Notes under the pieces: generated by a model
What the model was told of the DNA's origin: nothing
The model's database searches: none
The model's input: only the letters and a program-made list of their open reading frames with translations
Shown here: positions 24,997 through 34,233 of the stretch, piece after piece
Layout of the letters: each line of letters begins with the position of its first letter
How positions within the stretch are numbered: the stretch's first letter is position 1
Origin: an uncultured Bacteroidota bacterium
Lineage (GTDB): Bacteria; Bacteroidota; Bacteroidia; Flavobacteriales; Flavobacteriaceae
Direction of reading: 5' to 3'
Assembly (NCBI GenBank): GCA_902597545.1
Contig: CACJYD010000012.1
Span: forward strand, 1-48,578
DNA: 48,578 nt
Position numbers and translations under genes: made by a program

Positions 24997-26010
24997 ATGA
25001 GACTGATAATTTTACTTTCAATTCTTTTTTTTTCATGTGGTCAAAATCCAATAGATTACAAGATTATTATTGATTCTAATGATCAAATTCTAACTAAAAA
25101 TTCTAATATTAAAATTTCATTAAGTGAAGTTATCAATGAAAGTGAATCCTCAGTAAATTTTTTTTTAAATGATAAACCTATCGAGTCCAACATAAATTTG
25201 AAGAGCGCTAAACTAGGAACAAATGAGATAGTGGCTGAAATTATTAATTCAAAATCTAATTTCACAGTATCAAAAAAAATAGATGTTTACACCTCCACTA
25301 ACCCTAGTCTCTATTCATACAAAATTATCAATGAGTATTTTCATGATATTTCATCCTATACACAAGGTCTAGAATTTCATAATGGTTTTTTATATGAATC
25401 CACAGGTCTAAATGGTTTTTCCTCTCTAAAAAAACTTGATGTCTTCAATAATAAAGTTTTAGAAAAAAGATTTTTAGATAATCAGTATTTTGGGGAGGGA
25501 CTGACTATAATTAATAATAAAATTTTACAACTAACATGGAAAAATAAAATTGGTTTTATATATGATTTGAATTCTCTAGAAATGTTAGGTTCTTTTGATT
25601 ATGAAGATAGTATTGAGGGATGGGGTTTAGCAAATGATGGTAAAAATATATTTAAATCTGATGGAAGTGAAAGAATATGGATTTTAGACTCAGAAACATA
25701 TGAGGAAATTGATTTTATTGAAGTTGTAACTAACAATAAAAAAATTAAAGATATAAATGAATTAGAGATTGTTGATAACAAAATTTATGCAAATAGTTAC
25801 CAACTTAATAATGATATAGGTTTAATTATTGATAAGAATACAGGTGCTGTAAATGGTGTTATTAATTTTAAAGGATTGAGAGACAGGGTAAAACAACATC
25901 CTGAACTCGATGTTTTAAATGGGATAGCTTACAACAAGGATAGAAAAACCTTTTTTGTTACCGGAAAAAAGTGGGATAAAATATTTGAGATTGAAATCTT
26001 TAAGCAATAA
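24997..26010 (+). CDS. Glutaminyl-peptide cyclotransferase-like lipoprotein
   Basis: The 337-residue protein starts with a lipoprotein signal (lipobox FFSC, Cys14). The C-terminal two thirds match the plant-type glutaminyl cyclase beta-propeller family (PF05096-like): [92 protein letters not shown] and [20 protein letters not shown]. It would cyclise N-terminal Gln to pyroglutamate on exported peptides. A reading frame open to 24907 would start inside the SRP RNA gene; ATG 24997 is chosen because it begins the lipoprotein signal. The last 11 bp overlap convergent glyA. Confidence 0.88.
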   Translation: MRLIILLSILFFSCGQNPIDYKIIIDSNDQILTKNSNIKISLSEVINESESSVNFFLNDKPIESNINLKSAKLGTNEIVAEIINSKSNFTVSKKIDVYTSTNPSLYSYKIINEYFHDISSYTQGLEFHNGFLYESTGLNGFSSLKKLDVFNNKVLEKRFLDNQYFGEGLTIINNKILQLTWKNKIGFIYDLNSLEMLGSFDYEDSIEGWGLANDGKNIFKSDGSERIWILDSETYEEIDFIEVVTNNKKIKDINELEIVDNKIYANSYQLNNDIGLIIDKNTGAVNGVINFKGLRDRVKQHPELDVLNGIAYNKDRKTFFVTGKKWDKIFEIEIFKQ

Positions 26011-27274
26011 AAAGAGGTCTACTTGACATAAATTCATTAACCTCATTTTTTATTTTTTTTATCATTTTGGTATCGTTATAATTAATTATAACACTATCAA
26101 TTAATTCAACAATTTTTTCCATGTCTTTCTCCTTCAATCCCCGGGTTGTGATTGCTGGTGTTCCAAACCTAATACCTGATGTTACAAATGGAGATTTATC
26201 ATCAAATGGAACCATATTTTTATTTGCAGTAATATCAGCTAAAACCAATGCTTTTTCAGCATCTTTTCCAGTAATATTTTTATTTCTCAAATCAATTAGC
26301 ATCATATGATTGTCTGTTCCATTCGAAATAATATTATACCCTCTTTTGACCAGCTCTTTTGACATTGAATCTGCATTTATTTTAACTTGAGTAATGTAGT
26401 TTAAAAATGAATCCTGTAAAGCTTCACCGAATGCAATACCTTTTGCACCGATAATGTGTTCGAGTGGTCCACCCTGATTTCCAGGAAATACAGCTAGATC
26501 AACAAGATTTGACATCATCTTTAATTTTCCACTTTTAAACTTAATACCAAATGGGTTTTCAAAATCTTTTCCTATTAAAATTAGACCTCCTCTTGGTCCT
26601 CTCAGAGTTTTATGAGTGGTTGTTGTTACTACATGACAATGTGGAATAGGACTATTTAATAAACCTTTAGCAATTAAACCTGATGGATGTGAAATATCAG
26701 CTAATAAAAAGGCACCAACTGAGTCAGCAATTTCTCTAAATTTTTTAAAATCCATATCTCTAGAGTACGCTGATGCTCCTGCTATGATCATATTTGGCTT
26801 CTCTTTTTTTGCAATATCATTTATTTTATCATAGTTAAGTAATCCAGTTTCTTTCTCTACTCCATAAAATGATGTTTTATAAAAAGTACCTGAAAAATTT
26901 ACACTTGACCCATGAGTTAAATGTCCACCATGTGCGAGATCAAAACCTAATAATTTATCACCTGGTTGCAAAAAAGCATGAAAAACGGCTGCATTGGCTT
27001 GGCTTCCTGAGTGGGGCTGAACATTAGCATACTCAGCTCCAAACAATACTTTTGCTTTTTCAATCGCAATGTTTTCAATCTCATCAACAACTTCACATCC
27101 TCCATAATACCTTTTTCCAGGATAGCCTTCTGCATACTTATTTGTTAATACTGAGCCGCAGGCGCTCATAACGTCAGGACTTGTAAAATTTTCAGAAGCA
27201 ATCAATTCAATTCCAGAAAGCTGTCTTTGCTCCTCTTTTTTTATTAAATCAAAAATTTTTTTGGTGTTACTCAT
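26000..27274 (-). CDS. glyA: Serine hydroxymethyltransferase
   Basis: PLP enzyme of 424 residues that interconverts serine and glycine while charging tetrahydrofolate with a one-carbon unit. Motifs: [38 protein letters not shown], the HGGHLTHG loop, D193 in ADISHPSG, the PLP lysine K222 in [14 protein letters not shown], and the C-terminal [15 protein letters not shown]. Length is normal. It is divergent from smpB. A minus-strand TATCTTTA (27301-27294) lies 19 nt upstream of the ATG as candidate -7 box. Confidence 0.98.
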   Translation of the reverse strand: MSNTKKIFDLIKKEEQRQLSGIELIASENFTSPDVMSACGSVLTNKYAEGYPGKRYYGGCEVVDEIENIAIEKAKVLFGAEYANVQPHSGSQANAAVFHAFLQPGDKLLGFDLAHGGHLTHGSSVNFSGTFYKTSFYGVEKETGLLNYDKINDIAKKEKPNMIIAGASAYSRDMDFKKFREIADSVGAFLLADISHPSGLIAKGLLNSPIPHCHVVTTTTHKTLRGPRGGLILIGKDFENPFGIKFKSGKLKMMSNLVDLAVFPGNQGGPLEHIIGAKGIAFGEALQDSFLNYITQVKINADSMSKELVKRGYNIISNGTDNHMMLIDLRNKNITGKDAEKALVLADITANKNMVPFDDKSPFVTSGIRFGTPAITTRGLKEKDMEKIVELIDSVIINYNDTKMIKKIKNEVNEFMSSRPLFIA

Positions 27275-27293
27275 CAGGTAGTAATATTTTATA

Positions 27294-27301
27294 TAAAGAT
27301 A
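27294..27301 (-). promoter_or_regulatory. Candidate -7 box for glyA
   Basis: Minus-strand TATCTTTA, the same octamer as before pheT and dnaN, 19 nt before the ATG. It is separated by 5 bp from the divergent smpB box. Confidence 0.35.
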
Positions 27302-27306
27302 CTTAT

Positions 27307-27314
27307 TAACTTTG
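27307..27314 (+). promoter_or_regulatory. -7 promoter box (TAnnTTTG) for smpB
   Basis: TAACTTTG, exact match, 4 nt before GTG 27319. The gap is identical to recG and SRP RNA, predicting transcription from the first base of the start codon. Confidence 0.65.
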
Positions 27315-27318
27315 CTTG

Positions 27319-27756
27319 GTGCAAGAGAATATTAACATACAAAACAAAAAAGCTAGTTTTAAGTACCATGTTCAAAAAAAATATGTTGCTGGCATGGTTT
27401 TAACAGGTTTACAAATTAAATCAATTCGATTAAAAAAAGTGAATATTGATTATGCTTATTGTTCATTTGATTTAAATGAATTGTTTTTATATAATATAAA
27501 TTTTGAGAATGCTACTTCTAATAACAAGAATAATACGGTAAAGTTATTATTAAACAAAAGAGAATTAAATAAAATCAAAAAAGAATCAATGGCTCCAGGT
27601 TTGACAATTATTCCTCTTAAAATTTTTCTTTCACAAAACGGATTTGCTAAAATTCAAATTGGTATTTCAAAGGGAAAGAAGAATTATGATAAGCGTCAGT
27701 CAATAAAGCAAAGAGAGGCTAAAGTTAAAATTGGCAGAATAATGAAAAAAAGTTAA
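27319..27756 (+). CDS. smpB: SsrA-binding protein
   Basis: The 145-residue beta-barrel protein delivers tmRNA to stalled ribosomes for trans-translation. Family features: [27 protein letters not shown] near the N-terminus with GLQIKSIRL (GxEVKS motif), KLLLNKREL, then [29 protein letters not shown] and a basic C-terminal tail that enters the decoding centre. The loop before KLLL is shorter and lacks the usual His/Arg-rich run. The GTG at 27319 is preferred over the TTG at 27316 because it falls at the expected transcription start. Its stop overlaps pcm by 4 bp. No tmRNA gene is in the window. Confidence 0.93.
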   Translation: MQENINIQNKKASFKYHVQKKYVAGMVLTGLQIKSIRLKKVNIDYAYCSFDLNELFLYNINFENATSNNKNNTVKLLLNKRELNKIKKESMAPGLTIIPLKIFLSQNGFAKIQIGISKGKKNYDKRQSIKQREAKVKIGRIMKKS

Positions 27757-28394
27757 ATTTTATCTTTTAACATTGGAACAAAGTTAAATTTTCCAAGATT
27801 CTTTTTACTATAATCGTTATTACCCAATTTTTTTACTAAACACATTTCTTGATCGTCCAATCCAACAGGGATAATCATTTTTCCATTAATACTTAATTGA
27901 TTTAAAAGTTCAGTTGGAATATTAGGACAACCTGCAGTAACTAAGATTTTATCAAATGGTGCATTTTCACTTAATCCTAAATAGCCATCAGACCATTTTA
28001 TTTTCTCTGGATGCATTTTTAATTTAGATAAAGTTGTTTTTGCCATTCTATGAAGATCAAAGATTCTTTCTAATGTGTAAACTCTTGATTTCATATAAAT
28101 TAAAATTGAAGTTTGATATCCAGAGCCAGTTCCTATTTCTAAAACTTTATCACCAGGATTGATATCTAATGACTGCGTTTGAAATGCAACTGTATATGGT
28201 TGTGAAATTGTTTGATTATTTGATATTGGAAAAGCTTTGTCATCATATGCGTAATCGTGAAAATCCTTGTCCATAAAAAAATGTCTTGGAATATTTAGAA
28301 TCGCTTCAAGAACTCTCTTGTCTCTAATTCCTTTAGAAACAAGTTTTTCAACTAATCTTTTTCTCTTTCCTTTTTGTTTTATAGAATCGTACAA
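27753..28394 (-). CDS. pcm: Protein-L-isoaspartate O-methyltransferase
   Basis: The 213-residue SAM-dependent methyltransferase repairs isoaspartyl residues in damaged proteins. Features: GIRDKRVLEAILNIPRHFFMD, YDDKAFPISNNQTISQPYTVAFQTQ, motif I VLEIGTGSGYQT, VYTLERI, and DKILVTAGCPNIP near motif II. The TTG at 28394 is taken as start because the reading frame is closed two codons upstream and the residues that follow match the family N-terminus. It is divergent from the Gfo/Idh gene across 48 bp. Confidence 0.93.
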   Translation of the reverse strand: MYDSIKQKGKRKRLVEKLVSKGIRDKRVLEAILNIPRHFFMDKDFHDYAYDDKAFPISNNQTISQPYTVAFQTQSLDINPGDKVLEIGTGSGYQTSILIYMKSRVYTLERIFDLHRMAKTTLSKLKMHPEKIKWSDGYLGLSENAPFDKILVTAGCPNIPTELLNQLSINGKMIIPVGLDDQEMCLVKKLGNNDYSKKNLGKFNFVPMLKDKI

Positions 28395-28429
28395 TATTTA
28401 TGTTACTTTAAAAGAAAATTAAATATATG

Positions 28430-28437
28430 TAAATTTG
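28430..28437 (+). promoter_or_regulatory. -7 promoter box (TAnnTTTG) for the Gfo/Idh gene
   Basis: TAAATTTG, exact match, 5 nt before the ATG at 28443. It is the same octamer as before recG and favours 28443 over a longer frame open from 28374. Confidence 0.65.
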
Positions 28438-28442
28438 AAAAT

Positions 28443-29405
28443 ATGATTAAAGTTGGAATTGTTGGTGTTGGTCATTTGGGTGAAATTCATTTAAAATTAA
28501 TATTATCTTCAATTAATTTTGATTTAATAGGATTTTATGAAACAAATCAGGAAAAATCAGATTTAATTTCAAATAAATATCAAGTCAAATCTTTTAAAAG
28601 TCTTGAAGATTTATCGAAAAATGTTCAAGCTGTAATTATTTCCACTCCAACAATACATCATCATGAGATAGCTACTTTTTTTCTTAAGAATAATATTCAT
28701 GTGTTTATAGAGAAACCAATAACTACAAATGTAAAAGAAGCTAATGAGTTAGTACAACTAGCTAAAGATAATAATCTTGTTGGTCAAGTTGGACATGTCG
28801 AAAGATTTAATGGGGCTTTTACCGAGGTTGAAAATCTTTTAAACCCAATGTTTATTGAAGCACATAGATTGTCAAATTATCCAGCTCGAGGAACTGATGT
28901 TTCTGTTATTCTTGATTTAATGATTCACGATATCGATATTATACTATCTATTGTAAAATCAAAGGTATCAAATGTTTCTGCGAATGGAACAAAAATTATA
29001 AGTTCAAGTCCTGACATAGCAAACGCAAGAATTGAGTTTGAAAATGGCTGTGTTGCAAATCTAACAGCAAGTAGAATTTCATTAAAGAAAATGAGAAAGA
29101 TGAGGATATTTCAAACTGACTCATATGTTTCAATTGATTTTGATAAAAGTAAATCCGAAATTGTTAGTATTGTTGATTATGATAATAATGATAAGTATGC
29201 AATGACAATACATAATTCTGATGGTGTTGAAAAAGAGATAAAAATTAAATCATTGGAAAATCTATCAAAAAACTCGATCATTGAGGAACATAATGATTTC
29301 GCATACGCAATTAATAATAAATTAAAGCCAAAAGTAACCTTTGAGACTGGAAAGATGGCTTTAGAGCTAGCTTTTATAATACTTAGAAAAATTGATTCAG
29401 AATAG
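28443..29405 (+). CDS. Gfo/Idh/MocA-family oxidoreductase
   Basis: NAD(P)-dependent dehydrogenase of 320 residues. The Rossmann domain begins KVGIVGVGHLGEIHLK (G8, G10, G13); the family EKP motif is FIEKPITT (E90-K91-P92), and GHVERFN follows. A C-terminal beta-sheet domain carries the putative catalytic region LDLMIHDIDIIL. Substrates in this family are sugars or polyols; this one cannot be named. It heads a tight block with yggS, the exonuclease and miaA: the yggS start lies within the last 14 bp of this gene. Confidence 0.9.
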   Translation: MIKVGIVGVGHLGEIHLKLILSSINFDLIGFYETNQEKSDLISNKYQVKSFKSLEDLSKNVQAVIISTPTIHHHEIATFFLKNNIHVFIEKPITTNVKEANELVQLAKDNNLVGQVGHVERFNGAFTEVENLLNPMFIEAHRLSNYPARGTDVSVILDLMIHDIDIILSIVKSKVSNVSANGTKIISSSPDIANARIEFENGCVANLTASRISLKKMRKMRIFQTDSYVSIDFDKSKSEIVSIVDYDNNDKYAMTIHNSDGVEKEIKIKSLENLSKNSIIEEHNDFAYAINNKLKPKVTFETGKMALELAFIILRKIDSE

Positions 29406-30039
29406 ATTAGAAAAAATAAAGAATACACTAAACGAAGATATTATACTTGTTGCTGTGTCCAAAACAAAGCCAATTGAGCAAATTAAAAGTTTATATGATA
29501 TCGGCCATGTTGATTTTGGAGAAAATAAAGTACAGGAATTAGTAAATAAGCATGGTGTTTTACCTAAGGAAATTAATTGGCACATGATTGGTCATCTACA
29601 AAGAAATAAAGTGAAGCAAATTATACCTTTCATTCATCTTATACATTCAGTTGATTCTCTTAGATTGCTAAATAAAATTAATTATGAAGCTAAAAAAATA
29701 AATAGAAAAGTAAATATTTTAATTCAGATTAAGATATCAAATGATAACTCTAAGTATGGTTTTAGTTTTGATGAAATTGAGCATTTAATAAAAAATAGAA
29801 TTTTAGATGAATATGAGTTTACAGAGGTTAAAGGTTTAATGGGTATGGCAACATTTACAAATGATGAAAATGTCATTGATGATGAATTTAAAAAACTAAA
29901 AAAATTCTATCTAAAATATAGACAGCAAACAAATTTTTCGATATTATCAATGGGTATGAGTGGTGATTATATGATTGCTTTAAAAAACAAGTCTAATATG
30001 TTGAGATTAGGAAGTGTAATTTTTGGTAAAAGAAATTAA
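29392..30039 (+). CDS. yggS: YggS-type pyridoxal phosphate homeostasis protein
   Basis: The 215-residue single-domain alanine-racemase-fold protein binds PLP without racemase activity and helps balance free PLP. Motifs: VAVSKTKP with PLP lysine K24, GHVDFGENKVQEL, WHMIGHLQRNKVK, HSVDSLRL, GLMGMATFT, LSMGMSGDYMIAL and LRLGSVIFG. TTG 29392 is taken as start since it gives the normal N-terminus; it overlaps the previous gene by 14 bp, suggesting translational coupling. The stop is followed 1 nt later by the next ATG. Confidence 0.93.
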   Translation: MIQNRLEKIKNTLNEDIILVAVSKTKPIEQIKSLYDIGHVDFGENKVQELVNKHGVLPKEINWHMIGHLQRNKVKQIIPFIHLIHSVDSLRLLNKINYEAKKINRKVNILIQIKISNDNSKYGFSFDEIEHLIKNRILDEYEFTEVKGLMGMATFTNDENVIDDEFKKLKKFYLKYRQQTNFSILSMGMSGDYMIALKNKSNMLRLGSVIFGKRN

Positions 30040-30040
30040 A

Positions 30041-30529
30041 ATGTATGCTATAATTGATACAGAAACAAGTGGGGGTAAATATAATGAGGAGAAAATTATT
30101 GAAATTGCAATAATTATCTATGATGGTAAAAATATTATTGACACATTTACCACACTTATAAAGCCAAATGTTAAAGTTGATTATTTTGTTCAAAAATTAA
30201 CTGGAATTAAAAACAGTGATTTAGTTGATAAAAAAACTTTTAAAGATTATGCTGAACTAATTTCAAATATGATAAGCAATAAAATTATTGTTGGACATAA
30301 TGTTGAATATGACTATAGAATTTTAAAAAATGAACTTGAATCATGTAATATTAAATTCTCCTCTGAAACTATTTGTACAATAAAAATGTCCAAAGAGAAA
30401 TATAATGATCTTAAGTATTATAATTTAAATTACTTGTGTAATTACTTTAATATCAAGCTGAAGAATCACCACAGGGCTTATGATGACGCCTTTGCTACAT
30501 TTGAGCTTTTCAAAATTCTTAATAAGTGA
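30041..30529 (+). CDS. DnaQ-like (DEDDh) 3'-5' exonuclease
   Basis: Stand-alone 162-residue exonuclease domain. The DEDDh residues are visible: D6 and E8 in IIDTETSGG, D91 in HNVEYDYR, and H144 with D149 in NHHRAYDDA. Such domains act as the proofreading epsilon subunit of DNA polymerase III or as nucleases in RNA/DNA turnover. It lacks a recognisable C-terminal polymerase-binding extension, so I do not assign dnaQ. The ATG at 30041 starts the domain; an upstream GTG frame would overlap yggS by 17 bp and adds nothing conserved. The stop overlaps the miaA GTG (GTGA). Confidence 0.85.
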   Translation: MYAIIDTETSGGKYNEEKIIEIAIIIYDGKNIIDTFTTLIKPNVKVDYFVQKLTGIKNSDLVDKKTFKDYAELISNMISNKIIVGHNVEYDYRILKNELESCNIKFSSETICTIKMSKEKYNDLKYYNLNYLCNYFNIKLKNHHRAYDDAFATFELFKILNK

Positions 30530-31425
30530 ATAAATTAATCAGTATTTCAGGCCCAACAGCTGTCGGAAAGACTAAGCTCTCAATTGATTTAGCTAAAAAA
30601 ATTAATTGTGAAATTATATCATTTGATTCCAGACAATTCTATAGAGAGATGTCAATAGGAACAGCTGTTCCAAAAAAAAACGAGCTTATTCAAGTTAAGC
30701 ATCATTTTGTTCAACACAAGTCTATCCATGATTCTTATAATATTAATCAATTTTCTATTGATGCAAAAAAGCTCATAAATGAACTTTTTAAGAAAAACAA
30801 GTATATAATTTTAGTTGGAGGTTCATTTCTATATTTAAAATCTATTATTTATGGAATTAATAATGTTCCAGAAATTCCAAACGAAGTAAGACATGCCCTA
30901 AATACTGAATTTGATAACAAAGGCATTGATTATCTCAGAAAATTATTAAAAGAATTGGACCCAAAATATTATGATATTGTAGATCTAAATAATCATAGAA
31001 GATTAATTAGAGCAATCGAGGTTTGTAAACACACAAACAAACCTTTTTCATCCTATTTAAATGGATTTAATGAAAAGAAATACAATCATACTTCAATTTG
31101 TTTGACTTTGGAAAGAAATGAATTATATAGCAAGATCAATAAACGTGTTAATAATATGGTAAATATGGGCTTAATCGAAGAGGCTAAAGACCTATACAAG
31201 TATAAAAATTTAAATCCTCTAAACACGATCGGATACAAAGAATTATTTAACCATTTTGATGGTTTATTTAAAATTGACCAAGCAATAGAAGAAATCAAAA
31301 AGAATTCAAGGAGATTTGCAAAAAAACAGTTTACGTGGTTAAATAATAATGATGAACATATATGGCTTGATTCTGGTATTGGTGTTAGTGAGAATATAAA
31401 AAAACTAGAAAAGATAGTCTTTTAG
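30526..31425 (+). CDS. miaA: tRNA dimethylallyltransferase
   Basis: The 299-residue enzyme adds an isopentenyl group to A37 of tRNAs reading UNN codons. P-loop GPTAVGKT (9-16), DSRQFYREMSIGTAVP (D34-Q37 region), HHFVQHKSIHDSYN, LVGGSFLYLKSIIYG, NNHRRLIRAIEV and TIGYKELF are all family motifs, followed by KKNSRRFAKKQFTW. The start is GTG 30526, overlapping the upstream stop by 4 bp. The 3' end overlaps convergent purC by 21 bp, one of the longest overlaps in the window. Confidence 0.97.
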   Translation: MNKLISISGPTAVGKTKLSIDLAKKINCEIISFDSRQFYREMSIGTAVPKKNELIQVKHHFVQHKSIHDSYNINQFSIDAKKLINELFKKNKYIILVGGSFLYLKSIIYGINNVPEIPNEVRHALNTEFDNKGIDYLRKLLKELDPKYYDIVDLNNHRRLIRAIEVCKHTNKPFSSYLNGFNEKKYNHTSICLTLERNELYSKINKRVNNMVNMGLIEEAKDLYKYKNLNPLNTIGYKELFNHFDGLFKIDQAIEEIKKNSRRFAKKQFTWLNNNDEHIWLDSGIGVSENIKKLEKIVF

Positions 31426-32352
31426 GTTTTCTTTAATCCTATTTAATACGTTATTACTTTTTGGTTTGATAAATTTTTCGCCTAAAAGTTTTTCATACAA
31501 CTCAATATACCTACTTGAAACCATTTCAACGACATCATCACTAATTTCAGGAATAGTTTGACCCTCTAGTCCTCTAAAATTATTTTTCATAAGCCATTCT
31601 CTAAAGAACTCTTTTGAAAGTTGTTTTTGCTTTTGATTTTTATTAAATAATTCATCATATGTATTTAAATAAAAATATCTAGAGGAATCTGGTGTGTGAA
31701 TTTCATCAATTAGAGTTATATCACCATTTGAATCATATCCAAATTCATATTTGGTATCAACTAATATCAACCCATTATCATTTGCAATTTTAGATCCTCT
31801 TTTGTAAAGATCTAAGGAAATTTGATGAATTTTTTCATAATCACTTTTACTTACAATATTCTGTTTAATTATGTCAACAGGATCAATGTCTTGATCGTGT
31901 AAACCTTTATCAGCTTTAGTGGTTGGGGTAATTATGGGATTTTCAAATTTTTCATTTTCCTTCAAGTCATTTGGAATTTTATTACCACATAAATTTCTTT
32001 TCCCTGCTTTATATTCTCTGTAGGCATGACCTGAAAGATAACCTCTGACTACCATTTCAACCTTAAGAGGGTCACATTTTTTTCCTATAGAAACATTTGG
32101 ATCTGGATTTTCAATTAACCAATTTTGAACTATATCTTTAGTTCTTTTTAACATTTCAACAGCAATTTGATTGAGAACTTGTCCTTTAAAAGTAATTCCG
32201 CGTGGCATAACAACATCAAATGCAGAAATTCTATCACTAGCTATCATGATCATAATATCATTTTTTAAAGTGTAAACTTCACGTACTTTTCCTTCATATT
32301 TGGATAATTGATTTTTAAAAAGAAAATCTGATTTATTTAATACAATACTCAT
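31405..32352 (-). CDS. purC: Phosphoribosylaminoimidazole-succinocarboxamide synthase
   Basis: SAICAR synthase of 315 residues, a purine biosynthesis step joining aspartate to CAIR with ATP. Motifs: KYEGKVREVYTLKND near the N-terminus, ASDRISAFDVVMP, VEMVVRGYLSGHAYREY, PIITPTTKADKGLHD, and the ATP/Mg region LVDTKYEFG with LIDEIHTPDSSRYF. The longer length matches the eukaryote-like group found in Bacteroidota rather than the roughly 240-residue enteric form. Its ATG overlaps the phoH stop by one base (TAATG), so both are co-transcribed. No other pur genes are present. Confidence 0.96.
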   Translation of the reverse strand: MSIVLNKSDFLFKNQLSKYEGKVREVYTLKNDIMIMIASDRISAFDVVMPRGITFKGQVLNQIAVEMLKRTKDIVQNWLIENPDPNVSIGKKCDPLKVEMVVRGYLSGHAYREYKAGKRNLCGNKIPNDLKENEKFENPIITPTTKADKGLHDQDIDPVDIIKQNIVSKSDYEKIHQISLDLYKRGSKIANDNGLILVDTKYEFGYDSNGDITLIDEIHTPDSSRYFYLNTYDELFNKNQKQKQLSKEFFREWLMKNNFRGLEGQTIPEISDDVVEMVSSRYIELYEKLLGEKFIKPKSNNVLNRIKENLKDYLF

Positions 32353-33296
32353 TATTTTGATTTTACTAAGTTATATGCATCAATTATGTTTCTAACTAAT
32401 TTATGCCTAATCACATCACTCCCATCCAAATATATTATTTCTATACCTTCTATTGATTGCAGAATTAAATTTGCCTCTTTTAAACCTGATTTTGCAGTCT
32501 TTGGAAGATCTATCTGACCAGTATCCCCAGTTATCATAAACTTCGCTTTTTTCCCCATTCTAGTGAGGAACATTTTCATTTGATTTTGAGTAGTGTTTTG
32601 TGCTTCATCTAGTATTACAAAAGCATTATCTAATGTTCTACCTCTCATGTAAGCTAGGGGTGCAATCTCAATAATTTCTCTTTTTATATAATCATCAAGT
32701 TTTTGTACTGGTATCATATCCTTGAGTGCATCGTAAAGTGGCTGCATGTAGGGATCTAATTTATCTTTTAAATCTCCAGGTAAAAATCCAAGATTTTCTC
32801 CAGCTTCAACCGCTGGTCGTGTTAGAATTATTCTTTTAACATCTTTATTTTTTAAAGCTTTTACTGCGACCGCAACACCAGTATACGTTTTTCCTGTTCC
32901 AGCTGGTCCAATTGCAAATACCATATCATTTTTTTCAAAAGCTTCTAGAATTTTTATTTGATTAAGCGTGTGAGCTTTAATTTTCTTTTTATTTGTTCCA
33001 TAAAGTATAACCCTACCATTTTCTGGTTTTAGTAGTTTATCACCGTTTCCCTTAATAATTTCATTAACAGAGGACTCGCTTAATTCATCATTATTTTTAA
33101 GAAAATATATGATTGAATCTAAGATGACACAAATATTTAAAATTTTAGAGCTTTCCCCCTCAATCAATATCTTATCAGCTTTAGCTCTAATTTTGGTGTC
33201 TGTGAATGCCTTCTTTAGAATTTTTAATACATCAACTTCAGCATCAAAGAAATCAGAAGGATGTAGTTCCTTGATGTAATATTCAAATTTTTCCAA
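32352..33296 (-). CDS. PhoH-like ATPase
   Basis: The 314-residue protein has a small N-terminal domain and a P-loop ATPase domain: Walker A GPAGTGKT (130-137), RIILTRPAVEAGENLGFLPGD, YMRGRTLDNAFVILDEAQN (Walker B DEAQ) and ITGDTGQIDLP. This is the PhoH/YbeZ family, often linked to YbeY and RNA metabolism, with a helicase-like core; the exact role is unsettled. The TTG at 33296 is used as start because it begins the family N-terminus and no ATG is near. It is divergent from the SAM-hydrolase-type gene across 61 bp that contain a palindromic TAAATTTA. Confidence 0.92.
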   Translation of the reverse strand: MEKFEYYIKELHPSDFFDAEVDVLKILKKAFTDTKIRAKADKILIEGESSKILNICVILDSIIYFLKNNDELSESSVNEIIKGNGDKLLKPENGRVILYGTNKKKIKAHTLNQIKILEAFEKNDMVFAIGPAGTGKTYTGVAVAVKALKNKDVKRIILTRPAVEAGENLGFLPGDLKDKLDPYMQPLYDALKDMIPVQKLDDYIKREIIEIAPLAYMRGRTLDNAFVILDEAQNTTQNQMKMFLTRMGKKAKFMITGDTGQIDLPKTAKSGLKEANLILQSIEGIEIIYLDGSDVIRHKLVRNIIDAYNLVKSK

Positions 33297-33319
33297 ATAA
33301 AAATGACAATTTATTTAAG

Positions 33320-33327
33320 TAAATTTA
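33320..33327. promoter_or_regulatory. Palindromic TAAATTTA, possible shared -7 box
   Basis: TAAATTTA fits TAnnTTTA on both strands. It lies 30 nt before the plus-strand ATG (33358) and 23 nt before the minus-strand TTG (33296). It is speculative because AT-rich palindromes arise easily here. Confidence 0.2.
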
Positions 33328-33357
33328 TAAATTAAAATGTTACCCTAAGCTTAAAAA

Positions 33358-34179
33358 ATGTCAATAATTACTTTAACAACTGATTTTGGAATTAAAGACT
33401 TCCATGTTTCAAAAATTAAAGGATTATTAAACGTTGAATTAGAAAATCCTAAGATCATTGATATATCTCATGAGATATCTCCTTTTAATTTGATTGAGGC
33501 TGCATATGTAATTAAAAACGCTTATTCAAATTTTCCAAGAGGATCAATTCACATTGTTGATATTGATTCTGAACAAACACCCGATCAATCTCATATTGTC
33601 ATAGAAATGGATGAACACTTTTTTATTTGTGCTGATAATGGAATAATTTCATTAATATCATCAACAATTAAACCATCAAAAATTTTTAAAATTAACATAG
33701 GCTTACATTCTGCTAATACCATTAATAATTTTGTTAAAGTTGCAGCACATTTACAACGTGGCGGACAATTAAATGTAATTGGAACCGAAATATTTGAAAT
33801 TAAAGAGCTAACAGAGCTTAAGCCAATCATAAAATCTAATAATGAATTAATATGTAATGTTATTTACATTGATAACTATGGCAATGTAATAACAAATATT
33901 ACAAAAGATTTTTTTGAAAAATTTCAGGCAAATAGAAGTTTTGTTATAAATGCTAGAAACATAAAATTCAAACAAATATTCTCCTCCTACTCTGAGTCAA
34001 TTAATTTTAACAAAGAAAAAAAGTACCGTGAGGAAGATGGAAAAAAAATAGCTCTTTTTAATTCATCAGATTTCTTAGAATTATCAATTTACAAGAGTAA
34101 TCCAAAAACTAGCGGAGGAGCAAGTTCACTTTTTGGTCTGGGTTATGGTGATGTTATTTCTATCTTATTTAATGATTAA
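33358..34179 (+). CDS. S-adenosylmethionine hydroxide adenosyltransferase (DUF62) family
   Basis: The 273-residue protein matches the fluorinase/SAM-hydrolase family. Features: the N-terminal TLTTDFGIKDFHV, IIDISHEISPFNLIEAAYVIKNAY, GSIHIVDIDSE, the conserved FICADNGIISLI, and C-terminal domain residues VIYIDNYGNVITNI and SGGASSLFGLGYGD. Family members hydrolyse SAM to adenosine and methionine; a halogenase role is unlikely without the fluorinase loop, which I do not see. It sits between phoH and dnaN with no obvious functional partner. Confidence 0.88.
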   Translation: MSIITLTTDFGIKDFHVSKIKGLLNVELENPKIIDISHEISPFNLIEAAYVIKNAYSNFPRGSIHIVDIDSEQTPDQSHIVIEMDEHFFICADNGIISLISSTIKPSKIFKINIGLHSANTINNFVKVAAHLQRGGQLNVIGTEIFEIKELTELKPIIKSNNELICNVIYIDNYGNVITNITKDFFEKFQANRSFVINARNIKFKQIFSSYSESINFNKEKKYREEDGKKIALFNSSDFLELSIYKSNPKTSGGASSLFGLGYGDVISILFND

Positions 34180-34219
34180 AATGTTAATAAATAAATTTTA
34201 TATTTTTCTTCATTTACGA

Positions 34220-34227
34220 TATCTTTA
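34220..34227 (+). promoter_or_regulatory. Candidate -7 box for dnaN
   Basis: TATCTTTA ends 6 nt before the ATG at 34234. It is identical to the pheT candidate, with a similar gap. Confidence 0.45.
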
Positions 34228-34233
34228 AAAAAT

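Noticed and set aside
33358-34179. Fluorinase or chlorinase
   Set aside because: The general DUF62 motifs are present, but I cannot see the halogenase-specific loop, so a SAM hydrolase is the safer call.
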